The notes below the pieces were generated by a model. That model was not told the DNA's origin and made no database searches. It saw nothing but the letters and a program-made list of their open reading frames with translations. Below are positions 35,842 through 46,067 of a stretch of DNA of 59,701 nt, one piece after another; position 1 is the stretch's first letter; each line of letters opens with the position of its first letter. A program made the translations under genes and the position numbers. This stretch comes from an uncultured Cellulosilyticum sp. (GTDB lineage: Bacteria > Bacillota > Clostridia > Lachnospirales > Cellulosilyticaceae), in NCBI GenBank assembly GCA_934725855.1, contig CAKVCL010000021.1, positions 1 through 59,701 on the forward strand. Reading direction: 5' to 3'.

Positions 35842-38352
35842 ATGAGAATTTTAATTAAGTATACGTTAAAATCCATGCTGGAAAAGAAGTTTAGAGCCTT
35901 TCTAATTGTATTTGCTATTGCACTTGCATGTGGGCTGTTTTTAGCTTCTTCAAGACTATCAAGCAGTATTACAGATGTGTATTATAAAAAAATAACAGCT
36001 ATGTATGGAGATGCAGATATTGATATTTATGTTAATGAAGATTCACCAACTAATTATATCAGTTTATCAGGATGTAAGAAGGTGGAATCTAAATGTAATA
36101 GAATTATCCCACAAGGATATGCTGGGGCAGAGTATAAACCAACAGGAGCAGAAGGCACACAATATATTTCAGTTCAAGCATATAATATTGAGGATTATCT
36201 AGCCATTAATAAATTAGACGTTTTAGAAGGCAATCCACTAGACTGTAAATCTGCAGATATGATTTTAAGTGAGTATGGCATGGGGCAGTTAGGACTTAAT
36301 GTGGGAGATGAAATTAATTTAAGAGTAAATGGCAGTATGCACAAAGTAAAGATAGTAGCTAAAGTTGGGGCAAAGGGTATTTTCGAAAATGAAAGTCAAA
36401 GTGGCTATATTACAGGCATTATGCCTTTTGACACAATCTCTAAATATAATAAGACAAATAGTAGGGCAGATGAGATTCACATTGATGTAAAGGATGAAGA
36501 GGATATAGATGAAACCATTGCTGAGTTGCAAGAAATTTATCCTAAATATACAGTGGAAAGAACAGTAAATGTTGTAGAGATACAAAATGAACTTTCTGGC
36601 ATCACGATACCTTTTATGCTGATGACGTTTATTGTTGTATTTATGAGTGTATTTATTATTTATTCATCATTTAAGGTAATCATGCTTGAAAAGTTACCAG
36701 TTGTAGGAACCTTTCGAAGTGTAGGGGCTAATAAGTGGGTAATGAATGGAGTTTTATTATTAGAAGCTTTATTTTATGGCATATTAGGCGGGATTATTGG
36801 ATGTCTTTTGGGAATTGGATGCTTGTATGTTCTTTCTAATATTATGATTACTCAAATGATGGGAGGAAGTGATGCCATCTCTCTAACCATTCCGATAGAA
36901 AGTTTTATTTTGACTTTTCTAATGGGGATTGCTATGGCACTACTTAGTACATTAATGCCTATATTAGGGGTATCTAAGATTTCGCTTAAGGATATTATTT
37001 TAAATAATAGACCACATAAAAAACGTAAGTATTTACAAGGAGTTATTATTGGCATAGTACTTATTATATTAGGATTCGCTATAGCAATGATTACAGAAGG
37101 AAAAGTAGCCATTATTGCATCTATGATAGGAATGTTTATGGTAATTATAGGAATGATTAAGATATTGCCTAGCGTTGTACTGGTGCTGTCTATTGGATTA
37201 GGCGGTATATTTAATGTGTTATTTGGTAATTTAGGAGAACTGGCAACTAAGAATATTAAAAAGAATAAGAGTGTACTTAATAGTATTTCACTGATCACAA
37301 TAGGAATTAGTATACTATTTGCTATTAGTACCATGACTAAAAATGTAAGTGATCAAACACTTGATTTTTATAAAGATACTTTTTTATGTGATATTAGAGG
37401 ATATATAGGAAATTTAGATAATCAAAAGATTAGAATTATCAAAAGAAATCCTAACGTAAAGAATGTTATTCCAGTTATGCAGTTAAATGCTAAAATTCTA
37501 GAACTAGATAATTTAGAAATTTATCCTGAAGCTATTCAAGATACTCAGCTTTCACCAGATATACAATATAATTTTATAGGTAATGAACATGAAATGCTGC
37601 AGGAACTTCAAGAAGGGCGAAATATTATTCTGTCTTCATATATAAAGAATAAATACAAAGTTAAAGCGGGTGATTATATCACCCTAAGTTTAAAGAAAGA
37701 AAAGAAGCAGTATAAAGTCATAGGATTTATGGATACACTATGGCAAAATGGACAGTTTGGCTTAGTGCCTTATAAATATATCAAGCGTGACATGGAAAAG
37801 AATTACTTTGATTTAGCTTACATTTCTACAAAAGATGGTGTAGCTGCCAGTCAAGTTTCTGAGGAGTTAGAGGAGGAATTACAAAACATTACTTGGACAT
37901 ATATGATGACAATAGAAGAGCTAACGAAAAACAATCAAGAAAGCAATGCTTCCTTAATGAGTATGATATCTATCTTTGCTATCTTAGCAATGGTGATTGG
38001 TGTAGTTGGAGTTGTTAATAATTTAATGATTAGTTTTATCGAAAGAAAACAAAATATTGCCATGATGCGTTCAGTCGGAATGAGTAAAATGCAAGTGCTT
38101 AAGATGATCTTTATTGAAGGCCTAGGGTCAGGGGTTATTGGAGGATTCTGTGGCTTAGTAGGAGGCGTATTAGTAACAGGCATTATGAATTATGTACTCC
38201 AAGCCTTAGATCAAACAATCACTATGAAGATTATCCCAGAATTATTTTTGAGTTACTTTATTGGTGGAATGCTTATTACAGTTATAGGATCAATTATTCC
38301 AGCAAGAGGTAGTTCAAAACTTAATATTATTGAAGCAATTAAGTATGAGTAA
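35842..38352 (+). CDS. ABC transporter permease, FtsX/MacB type
   Basis: 836 residues. First membrane helix at about 18-38, a large extracytoplasmic MacB-type domain, three helices in about 250-390, a second set in about 395-480, a second extracytoplasmic region, and three FtsX-type helices at about 700-825. The full-length duplicated form is typical of Gram-positive antimicrobial-peptide/lipoprotein exporters. AAAGGGG precedes the ATG. The operon continues with an ATPase and an adaptor. Confidence 0.92.
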   Translation: MRILIKYTLKSMLEKKFRAFLIVFAIALACGLFLASSRLSSSITDVYYKKITAMYGDADIDIYVNEDSPTNYISLSGCKKVESKCNRIIPQGYAGAEYKPTGAEGTQYISVQAYNIEDYLAINKLDVLEGNPLDCKSADMILSEYGMGQLGLNVGDEINLRVNGSMHKVKIVAKVGAKGIFENESQSGYITGIMPFDTISKYNKTNSRADEIHIDVKDEEDIDETIAELQEIYPKYTVERTVNVVEIQNELSGITIPFMLMTFIVVFMSVFIIYSSFKVIMLEKLPVVGTFRSVGANKWVMNGVLLLEALFYGILGGIIGCLLGIGCLYVLSNIMITQMMGGSDAISLTIPIESFILTFLMGIAMALLSTLMPILGVSKISLKDIILNNRPHKKRKYLQGVIIGIVLIILGFAIAMITEGKVAIIASMIGMFMVIIGMIKILPSVVLVLSIGLGGIFNVLFGNLGELATKNIKKNKSVLNSISLITIGISILFAISTMTKNVSDQTLDFYKDTFLCDIRGYIGNLDNQKIRIIKRNPNVKNVIPVMQLNAKILELDNLEIYPEAIQDTQLSPDIQYNFIGNEHEMLQELQEGRNIILSSYIKNKYKVKAGDYITLSLKKEKKQYKVIGFMDTLWQNGQFGLVPYKYIKRDMEKNYFDLAYISTKDGVAASQVSEELEEELQNITWTYMMTIEELTKNNQESNASLMSMISIFAILAMVIGVVGVVNNLMISFIERKQNIAMMRSVGMSKMQVLKMIFIEGLGSGVIGGFCGLVGGVLVTGIMNYVLQALDQTITMKIIPELFLSYFIGGMLITVIGSIIPARGSSKLNIIEAIKYE

Positions 38353-38430
38353 TTAGCTTGCGCCACATAAGATGAAACATCTACATAAATGAAATTAGTT
38401 CAGTTAGTCTAATATTAGGGAGGATGAACG

Positions 38431-39147
38431 ATGGAAAGAGAAGTTGTAATAGAAGCACAAAACTTATGGAAAAGTTACGATTTAGGAACTCAAAAAGTAG
38501 ATATACTTAAAGACATTTCTCTTCAAATTTTTAAAGGTGGATTTTACTCTATTATGGGACCATCAGGTTCAGGGAAAAGTACACTTCTTTATTTACTTGG
38601 AGGGCTAGATAAACCTACTAAAGGAAGCATTAAGGTTAATGGAAAAGAATTAATGGTGATGAAGGACAGGGATAGCAGCATTATGAGAAGAAGGGACATC
38701 GGCTTTGTTTTTCAATTTTATAATTTAATTCCAAATTTAACCGTTGAAGAAAATATTTTACTCCCTATTCTCTTAGATGGACAAAAGGTTAGAAAACATA
38801 AAGAGAGGTTATCTGAGATTCTAGAAATTGTAGGGTTAACAGAAAGAAGAAAGTATACCCCAAGAGAACTTTCAGGTGGACAACAACAAAGGGTTGCTAT
38901 TGCCAGAGCGCTTATGAATAATCCAGATATTATTTTAGCAGATGAGCCTATTGGAAACCTAGATAGTAAAACAGGAACAGAGATCATGTTACTACTTCAA
39001 AAAATTAATCGTGAAGAGGGAAAAACCATTGTTCAAGTTACTCACTCAAGAGAATCTGCTAACTATGGGACGGATTTGATTATGGTTAAAGACGGAGAAA
39101 TCAACCATATTGAAGAAAATATACAAAATGTAGAAGTAGCATTGTAG
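38431..39147 (+). CDS. ABC transporter ATP-binding protein (LolD/MacB type)
   Basis: 238 residues. Walker A GPSGSGKST near 45-53, Q loop FQFYNLIPNLT, signature LSGGQQQRVAIARAL and Walker B IILADEP are all present, as in MacB/LolD. It energises the adjacent permease. AGGGAGG precedes the ATG. Confidence 0.95.
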   Translation: MEREVVIEAQNLWKSYDLGTQKVDILKDISLQIFKGGFYSIMGPSGSGKSTLLYLLGGLDKPTKGSIKVNGKELMVMKDRDSSIMRRRDIGFVFQFYNLIPNLTVEENILLPILLDGQKVRKHKERLSEILEIVGLTERRKYTPRELSGGQQQRVAIARALMNNPDIILADEPIGNLDSKTGTEIMLLLQKINREEGKTIVQVTHSRESANYGTDLIMVKDGEINHIEENIQNVEVAL

Positions 39148-39172
39148 ATAGAATGAGGGGGATTATTTAAAG

Positions 39173-40339
39173 ATGAAAAAGAAATTAAGTTTAGCAGTAG
39201 GAACGATTATGTTAGCAAGTCTTATAGCAGGATGTAATAATAGTGAGGCTGCAGCAGAAGCTACGGAAATGCCAGCAGAGGAAGCAAGTCAAGAAGTAGT
39301 CGCAAGCACAGTTGAAGCTTGGGGTTCAGTAGATGCAGAAACTATTAAAGAATTACATCTTGATTTTGATGCGACAGTGACAAATGTTTACGTTAAAGAA
39401 GGAGAAGAAGTAAAAGAGGGAGACAAGCTATTAAGTATCGACTATGAAGATTATAAAACTTCCATTGCTCAAAAAGAAAAAGAATTGAGCTTAGATCAAA
39501 ACTCTTTAGAAGGTCAAATTAAATCATCAGGGAGTAATTCAGAAAAAATAAGTAGTTTAAGAACTCAGATAAGTGATATTAATGGTCGCTTATCTAATGG
39601 GACAGATTCAGATATTGTTGCCCTAGAAGCTTCATTAACGACAGCAAAAACAAATTTAGCTACTGCCCAGAAGGATTTAGAAGTTCAAAAAGAACTAGTA
39701 GAAGCAGGAACTGCTACACAAAAGACAGTAGAGGATTTAGAAAATAAGATTGTGGATTTAAAAAATGAGATTGGAACACTAGAAAAGAAGATTACAAACA
39801 CTAAGAAGGATAGAGAAATTGAAGTAAAGAAATTAAACTCAGAAATCGCTTCTCTGCAAGCAGATATGAGTGAAACACAAAAGAACAATCAAACCACTAA
39901 GAATTCTTCAGCAATCAAGCAAGAAATATATAATTTAGAAGTCGCTCAAATGAAGAATAAGTATACAAAGGACTTTATTAAAGGAAACGATGTTGTTCTG
40001 GATATTCCAAAGGGTGTTATCAAATCCGTAAAAGTAGTAGAAGGTAGCAAAATTGGTGGAGAAAATAATTGTTTACTTGAAATAATCGATGAAGATAGTT
40101 TAGTCGTTAAAGCTAATGTATCAGAAGAATTTATTAAGGATGTTAAAATTGGTGCAGATGTTAATATTATTCCTTATGCAGATAGAGAAGCAGTAGTGAA
40201 AGGAAAAGTAAAGGAAATTCAAAATATGGCAATTGATCATAATGGTGAAACCGTTATTCCGATTATTGTTGAAGCTACAGAGCAAAGCCCATATCTTAAA
40301 TATGGTTATAGTGTAGATATAGAAGTTTATACAGAATAG
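39173..40339 (+). CDS. HlyD/MFP-type adaptor lipoprotein
   Basis: 388 residues. Lipobox LIAGC (C22) makes it a lipoprotein. The biotinyl-lipoyl segment VTNVYVKEGEEVKEGDKLLS and its mate DVVLDIPKGVIKSVKVVEGS flank a long alpha-helical coiled coil (about 95-255). The C-terminal domain carries NIIPYADREAVVKGKVKEIQ. With the permease and ATPase it forms a complete tripartite-like exporter; the substrate is unknown, perhaps lipids, peptides or antibiotics. AGGGGG precedes the ATG. Confidence 0.9.
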   Translation: MKKKLSLAVGTIMLASLIAGCNNSEAAAEATEMPAEEASQEVVASTVEAWGSVDAETIKELHLDFDATVTNVYVKEGEEVKEGDKLLSIDYEDYKTSIAQKEKELSLDQNSLEGQIKSSGSNSEKISSLRTQISDINGRLSNGTDSDIVALEASLTTAKTNLATAQKDLEVQKELVEAGTATQKTVEDLENKIVDLKNEIGTLEKKITNTKKDREIEVKKLNSEIASLQADMSETQKNNQTTKNSSAIKQEIYNLEVAQMKNKYTKDFIKGNDVVLDIPKGVIKSVKVVEGSKIGGENNCLLEIIDEDSLVVKANVSEEFIKDVKIGADVNIIPYADREAVVKGKVKEIQNMAIDHNGETVIPIIVEATEQSPYLKYGYSVDIEVYTE

Positions 40340-40346
40340 AACATAT

Positions 40347-40386
40347 AAAATAAGAGTCTCTGAATTAATCAGGGACTCTTATTTTT
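40347..40386. terminator. Bidirectional terminator
   Basis: AAATAAGAGTCTCTGA pairs with TCAGGGACTCTTATTT over a 4-base loop (one G.T), T tract on both strands. Separates the exporter operon from the minus-strand chemoreceptor. Confidence 0.9.
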
Positions 40387-40398
40387 GAGGAAAAATAG

Positions 40399-42084
40399 TT
40401 ATTCTAAAGTAAAACTATGTAAATCCTTTTTAAGTGTATGAGTGATCTGATCTAAACCAATAGAAATATCGGATATTTCTTCAATGTAGATGTTATTTTC
40501 TTCACAACTAGAGGCAACTTCTTCACAGGAAGCAGATATATTTTGAGCAATGGAACTAACTTGGTCAATTTTTTGTACGATATCAGATTTTTGATTATTA
40601 ATAATATCGGTTTCATTACTTACAATTTGAATCTGGGGAATAATGATATTGATTGAATCTACTACATTACTAAAAGAAGAAATACTTTGCCTAATGCTTG
40701 TAAGTTGATTAGTGAGTTCTTCATTGATAGATGAAGTACTGGCGCCTAACTCTTTAGAAGCACTGGATAGATCAGCTACAATGTTGCTAATATTTTGTGT
40801 TGAATCTTGGCTTTGTTCAGCTAGTGTGCGAATTTCTTCAGCAACAACGCTAAACCCTTTACCTGCATCACCAGCTCTAGCAGCTTCTATAGCAGCATTT
40901 AAAGCAAGCAGGTTTGTTTGTTTAGAAATATTATCAATGACATTTGCCATTTCTTGTACAGCTAGAACGCGAGATTCAAATTCAGAGATTTGCTTAGTAA
41001 AGTCTTTAAACTGATTATTAAAAATCTGAATGGAATCAGTTATAGTTTTCATTTGAGTAGCACTAGTACTAGATATAGTGCCAATTTCTTGAGAGGTTGT
41101 AGTTACATCAGCAAGAGAAGAAGACATTTTATCGATACTATTTGAAAAAGTATTCATAGTATCAGCGATCTGAATTAAATTATTAGCTTGCAAAGTAGTA
41201 CTAGCTGTTATTTCTTGGGTTGTGGTAACGATATTTTGTGAGTAATCAGCCATACTAGAGGAATTAGTGTTTAGTGTTTTGGCATTAGTTCTAATGTCAT
41301 TACTTAAAGTATTAATTTTGGATAACAAAGGAACAATAGTAGCTTTCATTTCTATCAGACCATTGGCTAAATCACCTATTTCATCCTTACGATCTGTGGT
41401 ACGAGATTTAAGATTTTTAGTAAAGTCCCTATGTTTTATTGAATTAAGATTTTTAAGGACATCATTAATAGGTTTACTTAAACTCCTGCTAAATAGAGCA
41501 GTTATTGGAGTAGCTATAGCAATTAGTATAAAAGCAATAAGAATGACATAACGTTGTATTCTATTTAAGAGTTGTAAATATGGAGTCATAGACTCACCTA
41601 CGAAATACATACCAATAACATTTTGACCATCCATTAATGGAATATAGTATGCCATGTAAGGGGCATTGTTTATCATAGTATGATCTTTAAAAGGCACACC
41701 TTTGTTAATAACACTATTGATAACCTCAGGACTAGCACTGCTACCAATTAATGAAGGATCATTAATGGTTGTGGAAATACGAGTATCATTTGCAAAGATT
41801 GTGTATTCCATTTCAGTTTTTGATTTTAAATTGTTTAATATAGTCAGTTGGCTTAAGTCAAATTCACCTTTACATAAGGTTGAGTTTGATAATTTAAAAT
41901 CACCTGGACATCTACTATCAATATAATCTTCCATATAATTCATATTAGATACAAGACTGGTATTAATTGAAGAATAGATTAGTGACTTGGCAATTTTAAT
42001 ACTTATGAAGGAAAATAAAGTTACTAAAATGAAAATACAAGAAAACATAAGTAGATTTATTTTCCCCTTAATTTTTAGATGCAT
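40399..42084 (-). CDS. Methyl-accepting chemotaxis protein
   Basis: 561 residues. First membrane helix about 10-30, an extracytoplasmic single Cache-type sensor of about 150 residues containing two cysteines ([16 protein letters not shown]), second helix about 178-200, HAMP, and the signalling domain with the conserved hairpin tip [20 protein letters not shown] and [18 protein letters not shown]. No C-terminal CheR tether is visible. No che or fla genes in the window. The start has GAGGTG upstream. Confidence 0.93.
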   Translation of the reverse strand: MHLKIKGKINLLMFSCIFILVTLFSFISIKIAKSLIYSSINTSLVSNMNYMEDYIDSRCPGDFKLSNSTLCKGEFDLSQLTILNNLKSKTEMEYTIFANDTRISTTINDPSLIGSSASPEVINSVINKGVPFKDHTMINNAPYMAYYIPLMDGQNVIGMYFVGESMTPYLQLLNRIQRYVILIAFILIAIATPITALFSRSLSKPINDVLKNLNSIKHRDFTKNLKSRTTDRKDEIGDLANGLIEMKATIVPLLSKINTLSNDIRTNAKTLNTNSSSMADYSQNIVTTTQEITASTTLQANNLIQIADTMNTFSNSIDKMSSSLADVTTTSQEIGTISSTSATQMKTITDSIQIFNNQFKDFTKQISEFESRVLAVQEMANVIDNISKQTNLLALNAAIEAARAGDAGKGFSVVAEEIRTLAEQSQDSTQNISNIVADLSSASKELGASTSSINEELTNQLTSIRQSISSFSNVVDSINIIIPQIQIVSNETDIINNQKSDIVQKIDQVSSIAQNISASCEEVASSCEENNIYIEEISDISIGLDQITHTLKKDLHSFTLE

Positions 42085-42326
42085 AACATCACCTCGCTAA
42101 AGTTTTTTATTTTGATATGATTTTACACCAAAACGCTACATTGTTTATGATATTTAAGAAAAATTTATTTTTTTGTGTAAAATTATTTATGAATTAATGT
42201 AGAGATTTTTATGATGTTAAATATGCTAAAAAAAATTTAATAAAGTTTATTAAAAGAATATAAAATATGTTATAATAATTAAAAGGTATGATGCAATAAA
42301 TTAAATTCTTTATGGGGGAAAAGATT

Positions 42327-42899
42327 ATGAGTTATTATTATGATGCGAGTGCCAAAAAAATTCACGAAGATTCTGTGGAAGTTAATATGAATGAGTTTTA
42401 TGAAGCCTTTTTAGAAAGATTGCCTGAAGCAGCTGTAATTTTAGATGCTGGATGTGGAATGGGAAATGACAGCATCTATTTTAAGAATAAAGGTCATTAT
42501 GTTATTCCAATGGAAACATCAGAAGAAATTTGCCAAAGAGCAGGAGAGAATATTGGGCAATCCGTTTTGTTTTGTAAATTTCAAGATATGCATTCTAAGG
42601 TAAAAGTAAATGGCATATGGGCTTGCTCATCATTAGTACATGTTCCAAGTGATGAGCTTGCAGGGATTTTATTAAAATTTAATTATTGTCTTAGAGAAGG
42701 TGGCGTTATGTATGCGTCATTTGGTTATGGTGATTTTGAAGGAGAAAGAGAAGACGACTACTATACGCAGTTAACTGAGTATAGAGCAAGTAGACTATTT
42801 ACGAGAGCTAATTTTAGTATTGAGAGAATGTGGGTAACAGAAGATACAAGAGAAAATCATTATGGAGAGAAATATATTAATATCATTGCTGTAAAATAA
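42327..42899 (+). CDS. Class I SAM-dependent methyltransferase (TehB-like)
   Basis: 190 residues. Start chosen at ATG 42327, because GGGGG (42314-42318) is correctly placed before it; an in-frame ATG at 42312 overlaps the site. Motif I is VILDAGCGMGNDSIYF near 39-54; the acidic binding residue is in YVIPMETSEE. The substrate is not inferable; the family includes tellurite-resistance TehB-like enzymes. Confidence 0.8.
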   Translation: MSYYYDASAKKIHEDSVEVNMNEFYEAFLERLPEAAVILDAGCGMGNDSIYFKNKGHYVIPMETSEEICQRAGENIGQSVLFCKFQDMHSKVKVNGIWACSSLVHVPSDELAGILLKFNYCLREGGVMYASFGYGDFEGEREDDYYTQLTEYRASRLFTRANFSIERMWVTEDTRENHYGEKYINIIAVK

Positions 42900-42968
42900 G
42901 AGAAAGATTATAATATGACACTCATACAAAGCTATTTGACGTGTACTTATTTTTAATTACTTGATTAC

Positions 42969-43034
42969 AATACAACACCCCTGAAAGTGTGTACAAGGGC
43001 ATATCTTGATACATACTTTCAGGGGTGTTGTATT
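42969..43034. terminator. Long perfect palindrome, probable terminator or repeat
   Basis: AATACAACACCCCTGAAAGT pairs with ACTTTCAGGGGTGTTGTATT with a loop of about 18 bases. GC-rich core CACCCC/GGGGTG. No long T tract after it, so a palindromic repeat or antiterminator-type hairpin is possible. It lies between the methyltransferase and the ylxP gene. Confidence 0.55.
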
Positions 43035-43205
43035 ACTACTTGTGAAAAGCATTATAATGATGTAGTAAAAATAGTATCAGTGAAATGTTTGGCATGATTT
43101 TATGTTCTATGTAGTATTAGAGCATGCATAGATTATCCTATAAAGGTAACGATATTAGAGCACAAGATAAATCAAAAAAAGGCAATGATTTAGGAGGCGG
43201 ATAAT

Positions 43206-43487
43206 ATGTTGGTTGGTACATTGCAAATTAAGTGTTACGCGCCCTATGTACATTCACTTAAAGAAAAGCGTATGATTGTTAAAAGTATTACAGGAAAGCT
43301 TAAAAATAAATTTAATATTTCCGTGGCTGAAGTAGGGCAGCAAGATACCCAGCAAACGATTATTATTGGCGTTGCGACCATTGCGGATTCAACGTCACAG
43401 TGTGACAGTATATTGGATCATATTATAGATTTTGTAGAAGACAATTGTGAAGCTGAAATGACAGAAGTTATTCGAGAAATTAGATAG
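43206..43487 (+). CDS. ylxP: YlxP-like (DUF503) small protein
   Basis: 93 residues, matches DUF503: MLVGTLQIKCYAPYVHSLKEKRMIVKS-like opening and a C-terminal CDSILDHIIDFVEDN segment. YlxP is normally in the nusA-infB-rbfA cluster and is linked to ribosome biogenesis in Firmicutes. Here it stands alone. TTAGGAGG precedes the ATG, and a terminator follows. Confidence 0.8.
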   Translation: MLVGTLQIKCYAPYVHSLKEKRMIVKSITGKLKNKFNISVAEVGQQDTQQTIIIGVATIADSTSQCDSILDHIIDFVEDNCEAEMTEVIREIR

Positions 43488-43494
43488 GATGTTT

Positions 43495-43541
43495 AAAAAA
43501 CGAGTAGGTAGGATAGATAAGTTCACTACCTACTCGTTTTT
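43495..43541 (+). terminator. Terminator after ylxP
   Basis: AAAAAACGAGTAGGTAG pairs with CTACCTACTCGTTTTT across a loop of about 13 bases with T tract. Confidence 0.9.
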
Positions 43542-43557
43542 ATCTAAAAATAAAGAA

Positions 43558-43586
43558 TTGACAAGCAAAATTGCTTAGTGTAACAT
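43558..43586 (+). promoter_or_regulatory. Sigma-A-type promoter of the GntR/ABC operon
   Basis: Consensus -35 TTGACA at 43558-43563 and -10 TAACAT at 43581-43586 with a 17-bp spacer, the textbook spacing. About 50 bp upstream of the regulator start. Confidence 0.8.
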
Positions 43587-43587
43587 G

Positions 43588-43608
43588 TGTACTATATCAA
43601 GTAGTACA
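43588..43608. promoter_or_regulatory. Probable GntR operator
   Basis: TGTACTA, seven bases, TAGTACA: a perfect 7+7 inverted repeat located over the expected transcription start just downstream of the -10 box, as expected for autorepression by the GntR/YtrA regulator encoded next. Confidence 0.75.
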
Positions 43609-43634
43609 GTTTGAAGAATGAAGGGAGGTAACAG

Positions 43635-44021
43635 ATGTTTTCCATTGACTTAAAAGATACTAGACCGATATATGAGCAGATTATTGAAAAAATTAAAGAA
43701 CAAGTTATTAGAGGCATACTAAAACCAGGAGATCAGTTGCCATCCGTAAGACAATTGGCAAGCATGCTGACTATAAATGCTAATACTATTATGAAGGCAT
43801 ATAGTGAATTAGAAAGACAAGAAGTTATAGAAACCATAAGAGGAAAGGGCACATTTATTGCGATGAATCCTAGTAAACATGTTTCAGAAAAACAATTAAA
43901 AGAGCTACGAGCATCACTTAAAGCCAATTGTATTACAATGCACTGTATGGGAATGAGCAAACAGCAGATTATAGATGAAATGAGAGCCATTTGTGATGAA
44001 CTGATAAAGGAGGAGAAGTAG
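43635..44021 (+). CDS. GntR-family regulator, YtrA subfamily
   Basis: 128 residues. The winged helix is in residues about 10-75 (RPIYEQIIEKIKEQVIRG, LKPGDQLPSVRQLASML, GKGTFIA) with a short C-terminal helical dimerisation region and no ligand-binding domain, which is the YtrA type. YtrA regulators repress neighbouring ABC transporter operons. Its stop overlaps the GTG of the ATPase by one base. Confidence 0.93.
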   Translation: MFSIDLKDTRPIYEQIIEKIKEQVIRGILKPGDQLPSVRQLASMLTINANTIMKAYSELERQEVIETIRGKGTFIAMNPSKHVSEKQLKELRASLKANCITMHCMGMSKQQIIDEMRAICDELIKEEK

Positions 44022-44917
44022 TGTTTAAAGTAGAGCATGTAAGTAAAAGCATTGGTGGTAAAAAAATTTTAGAAGATATATCTATGGAAATTAAGCCGGG
44101 GATGATTCATGGGATAATTGGAGAAAATGGTGCAGGAAAAAGTACACTCATTCAGTGTTTAGTAGGGATATATAAGCAAGATGAGGGAAGCATTCAGTTA
44201 GATGAACAAGGAATTTATGAAAATAATATCTCTAAAATGAAAATTGGGTATGTAGCAGATCGTAATCAATATTTTAAACATTATAAAGTAAGCCAAATGG
44301 TAACCTTGTTTAAAGAGGTTTATCCTAACTTTTCTGAAGAGAAGTTTCATACATATAATGAAACATTAAAACTCACATTGAATACAAAAGTAAAGAATCT
44401 ATCAAAAGGCATGCAGATGAGATTAGCTTTAATGCTCAATCTAGCAGCAAGACCAGAACTTTTAGTATTAGATGAACCTACATCTGGTTTAGATGCTTTA
44501 GCTAAAAAGCAAGTTTTAGACTTTATTATTGAAGAAACTGAAAAGGAGCAGATGATGGTAGTGATTTCTTCTCATCACTTATCAGAAATAGAGCAAATTT
44601 GTGATGAAATCACTATGCTATCTCATGGAAAGATAATCTATCAATCATCGGTAGAGGAACTAAAACAACGTGTGCGTAAATTACAAGTTGTTTTTAAAGA
44701 TAAAGCACCAGATAACCTTGATAAATGGCAAGAAGTTTTAAAGATAGAGCATATTGGAAGTGTTTACTACATTGTCACTAATGAGTACAGTAAAGCGTTA
44801 GAGGATAAGCTTAATGAAGCAGGGGCTTTTCTAATAGAAACAATAGGTCTTAATTTGGAAGAGGTATTTATCTATACATCTTTATCAGAGAAAGTACAAG
44901 AAAAACAAGCGATCTAG
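44021..44917 (+). CDS. ABC transporter ATP-binding protein (YtrB-like)
   Basis: 298 residues, GTG start, overlapping the gntR stop. Walker A GENGAGKST, signature LSKGMQMRLALML, Walker B LLVLDEPTSGLD; H loop VVISSHHLSE. The C-terminal extension is the usual type for this permease-coupled ATPase. GGAGGAG lies just before the GTG. Confidence 0.93.
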   Translation: MFKVEHVSKSIGGKKILEDISMEIKPGMIHGIIGENGAGKSTLIQCLVGIYKQDEGSIQLDEQGIYENNISKMKIGYVADRNQYFKHYKVSQMVTLFKEVYPNFSEEKFHTYNETLKLTLNTKVKNLSKGMQMRLALMLNLAARPELLVLDEPTSGLDALAKKQVLDFIIEETEKEQMMVVISSHHLSEIEQICDEITMLSHGKIIYQSSVEELKQRVRKLQVVFKDKAPDNLDKWQEVLKIEHIGSVYYIVTNEYSKALEDKLNEAGAFLIETIGLNLEEVFIYTSLSEKVQEKQAI

Positions 44918-44959
44918 GAAAATGAAAATAGATATAAACAAAGAAGGGGAGATTAATAA

Positions 44960-46051
44960 GTGAAGCATCTAAAACCATTGATAAAAATAGAATTAAAAAC
45001 AGCACTATTAATGAGTATATTCTTTTGGGGAGTCAGTATTTTTACAGTAGTAAGTCTAAATAATTATATCCAACCATTTATATATAATAACTTAATGTGG
45101 GGAATGGATGGTTTTAATGAGTCTTCAAGGCAAGGAGCACAATTTTTTCAAATATATGAATGGGGAAATATATTTAATCACTGGATTGATTTAAGTAAGT
45201 ACATAATGGCAATAGGAATAATGTTATTAATTTATTTAAGCTATAGGTATGATAAAAATCATGAAGTAGGAAGATTTATTAAAGCATTACCTTATACTAC
45301 TGAGCAAAAATATTGGGTGAAGATAGTCTTAGGAATTATGAGTTTCACAATTCCCTATATGGTACAAGGTATGGTTATTGTGATAATCAGGAAATCTTTT
45401 ATCATGCAAATGAAGGATTTTTATGAAGTAACTAATTTATCTAACATATTTGCTGATCTATATGAACTTAAGCAATTATTGTTAATTTTAACTTTGAATT
45501 ATTTAGGGTTAATAGTATGGTATTTATTTGTCGTAATGTTTCAGTACATTATCATGTCTAACTTTGGAAGTATAATAGGGGCAAGTATAATTGCTATTGC
45601 ACCGATAGCTATTAGAGAAAATATACATAGATTTTTTTCATATACAGGAAGACTGTATTGGAAGTATATAAGACTATATGACTTCTTATCAGGAAATAGA
45701 GGGTATAGAGCATTTATCACCAATAAAGATACGGGTATTATAGAGTATATCAATTTTGGTGAAACACGCTTAGTAGTATTATTCATTATGATACTCATAC
45801 TATTAACATTAACACTATATTTGTGCAAAGAAATGTATATAGAGAATGAAGATGCATTAGTCCCTAGAAGAGTATTTAAATACATGTATCTAATAGTTAC
45901 CCCTATTGTTTGTAGTCTATTATTAGGGAGTTTGTATAAGTATTATACAGGAAAAGGGGATACGTGGTTTGACTTAGTAACTTTTATAGGTGGTATTTTA
46001 GGCTTTTTAATTGCCAAGATGATAATGAAAACTAAGAAGGTAATAAGTTAA
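44960..46051 (+). CDS. ABC transporter permease
   Basis: 363 residues, GTG start. About seven membrane helices between 12 and 358 (for example YIMAIGIMLLIYLSY and LVVLFIMILILLTLTLYL). Position directly after the ATPase and size fit a YtrC/YtrD-type permease. AAGGGGAG precedes the start. Confidence 0.85.
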   Translation: MKHLKPLIKIELKTALLMSIFFWGVSIFTVVSLNNYIQPFIYNNLMWGMDGFNESSRQGAQFFQIYEWGNIFNHWIDLSKYIMAIGIMLLIYLSYRYDKNHEVGRFIKALPYTTEQKYWVKIVLGIMSFTIPYMVQGMVIVIIRKSFIMQMKDFYEVTNLSNIFADLYELKQLLLILTLNYLGLIVWYLFVVMFQYIIMSNFGSIIGASIIAIAPIAIRENIHRFFSYTGRLYWKYIRLYDFLSGNRGYRAFITNKDTGIIEYINFGETRLVVLFIMILILLTLTLYLCKEMYIENEDALVPRRVFKYMYLIVTPIVCSLLLGSLYKYYTGKGDTWFDLVTFIGGILGFLIAKMIMKTKKVIS

Positions 46052-46067
46052 TAAAAGAGGTGGTAGT

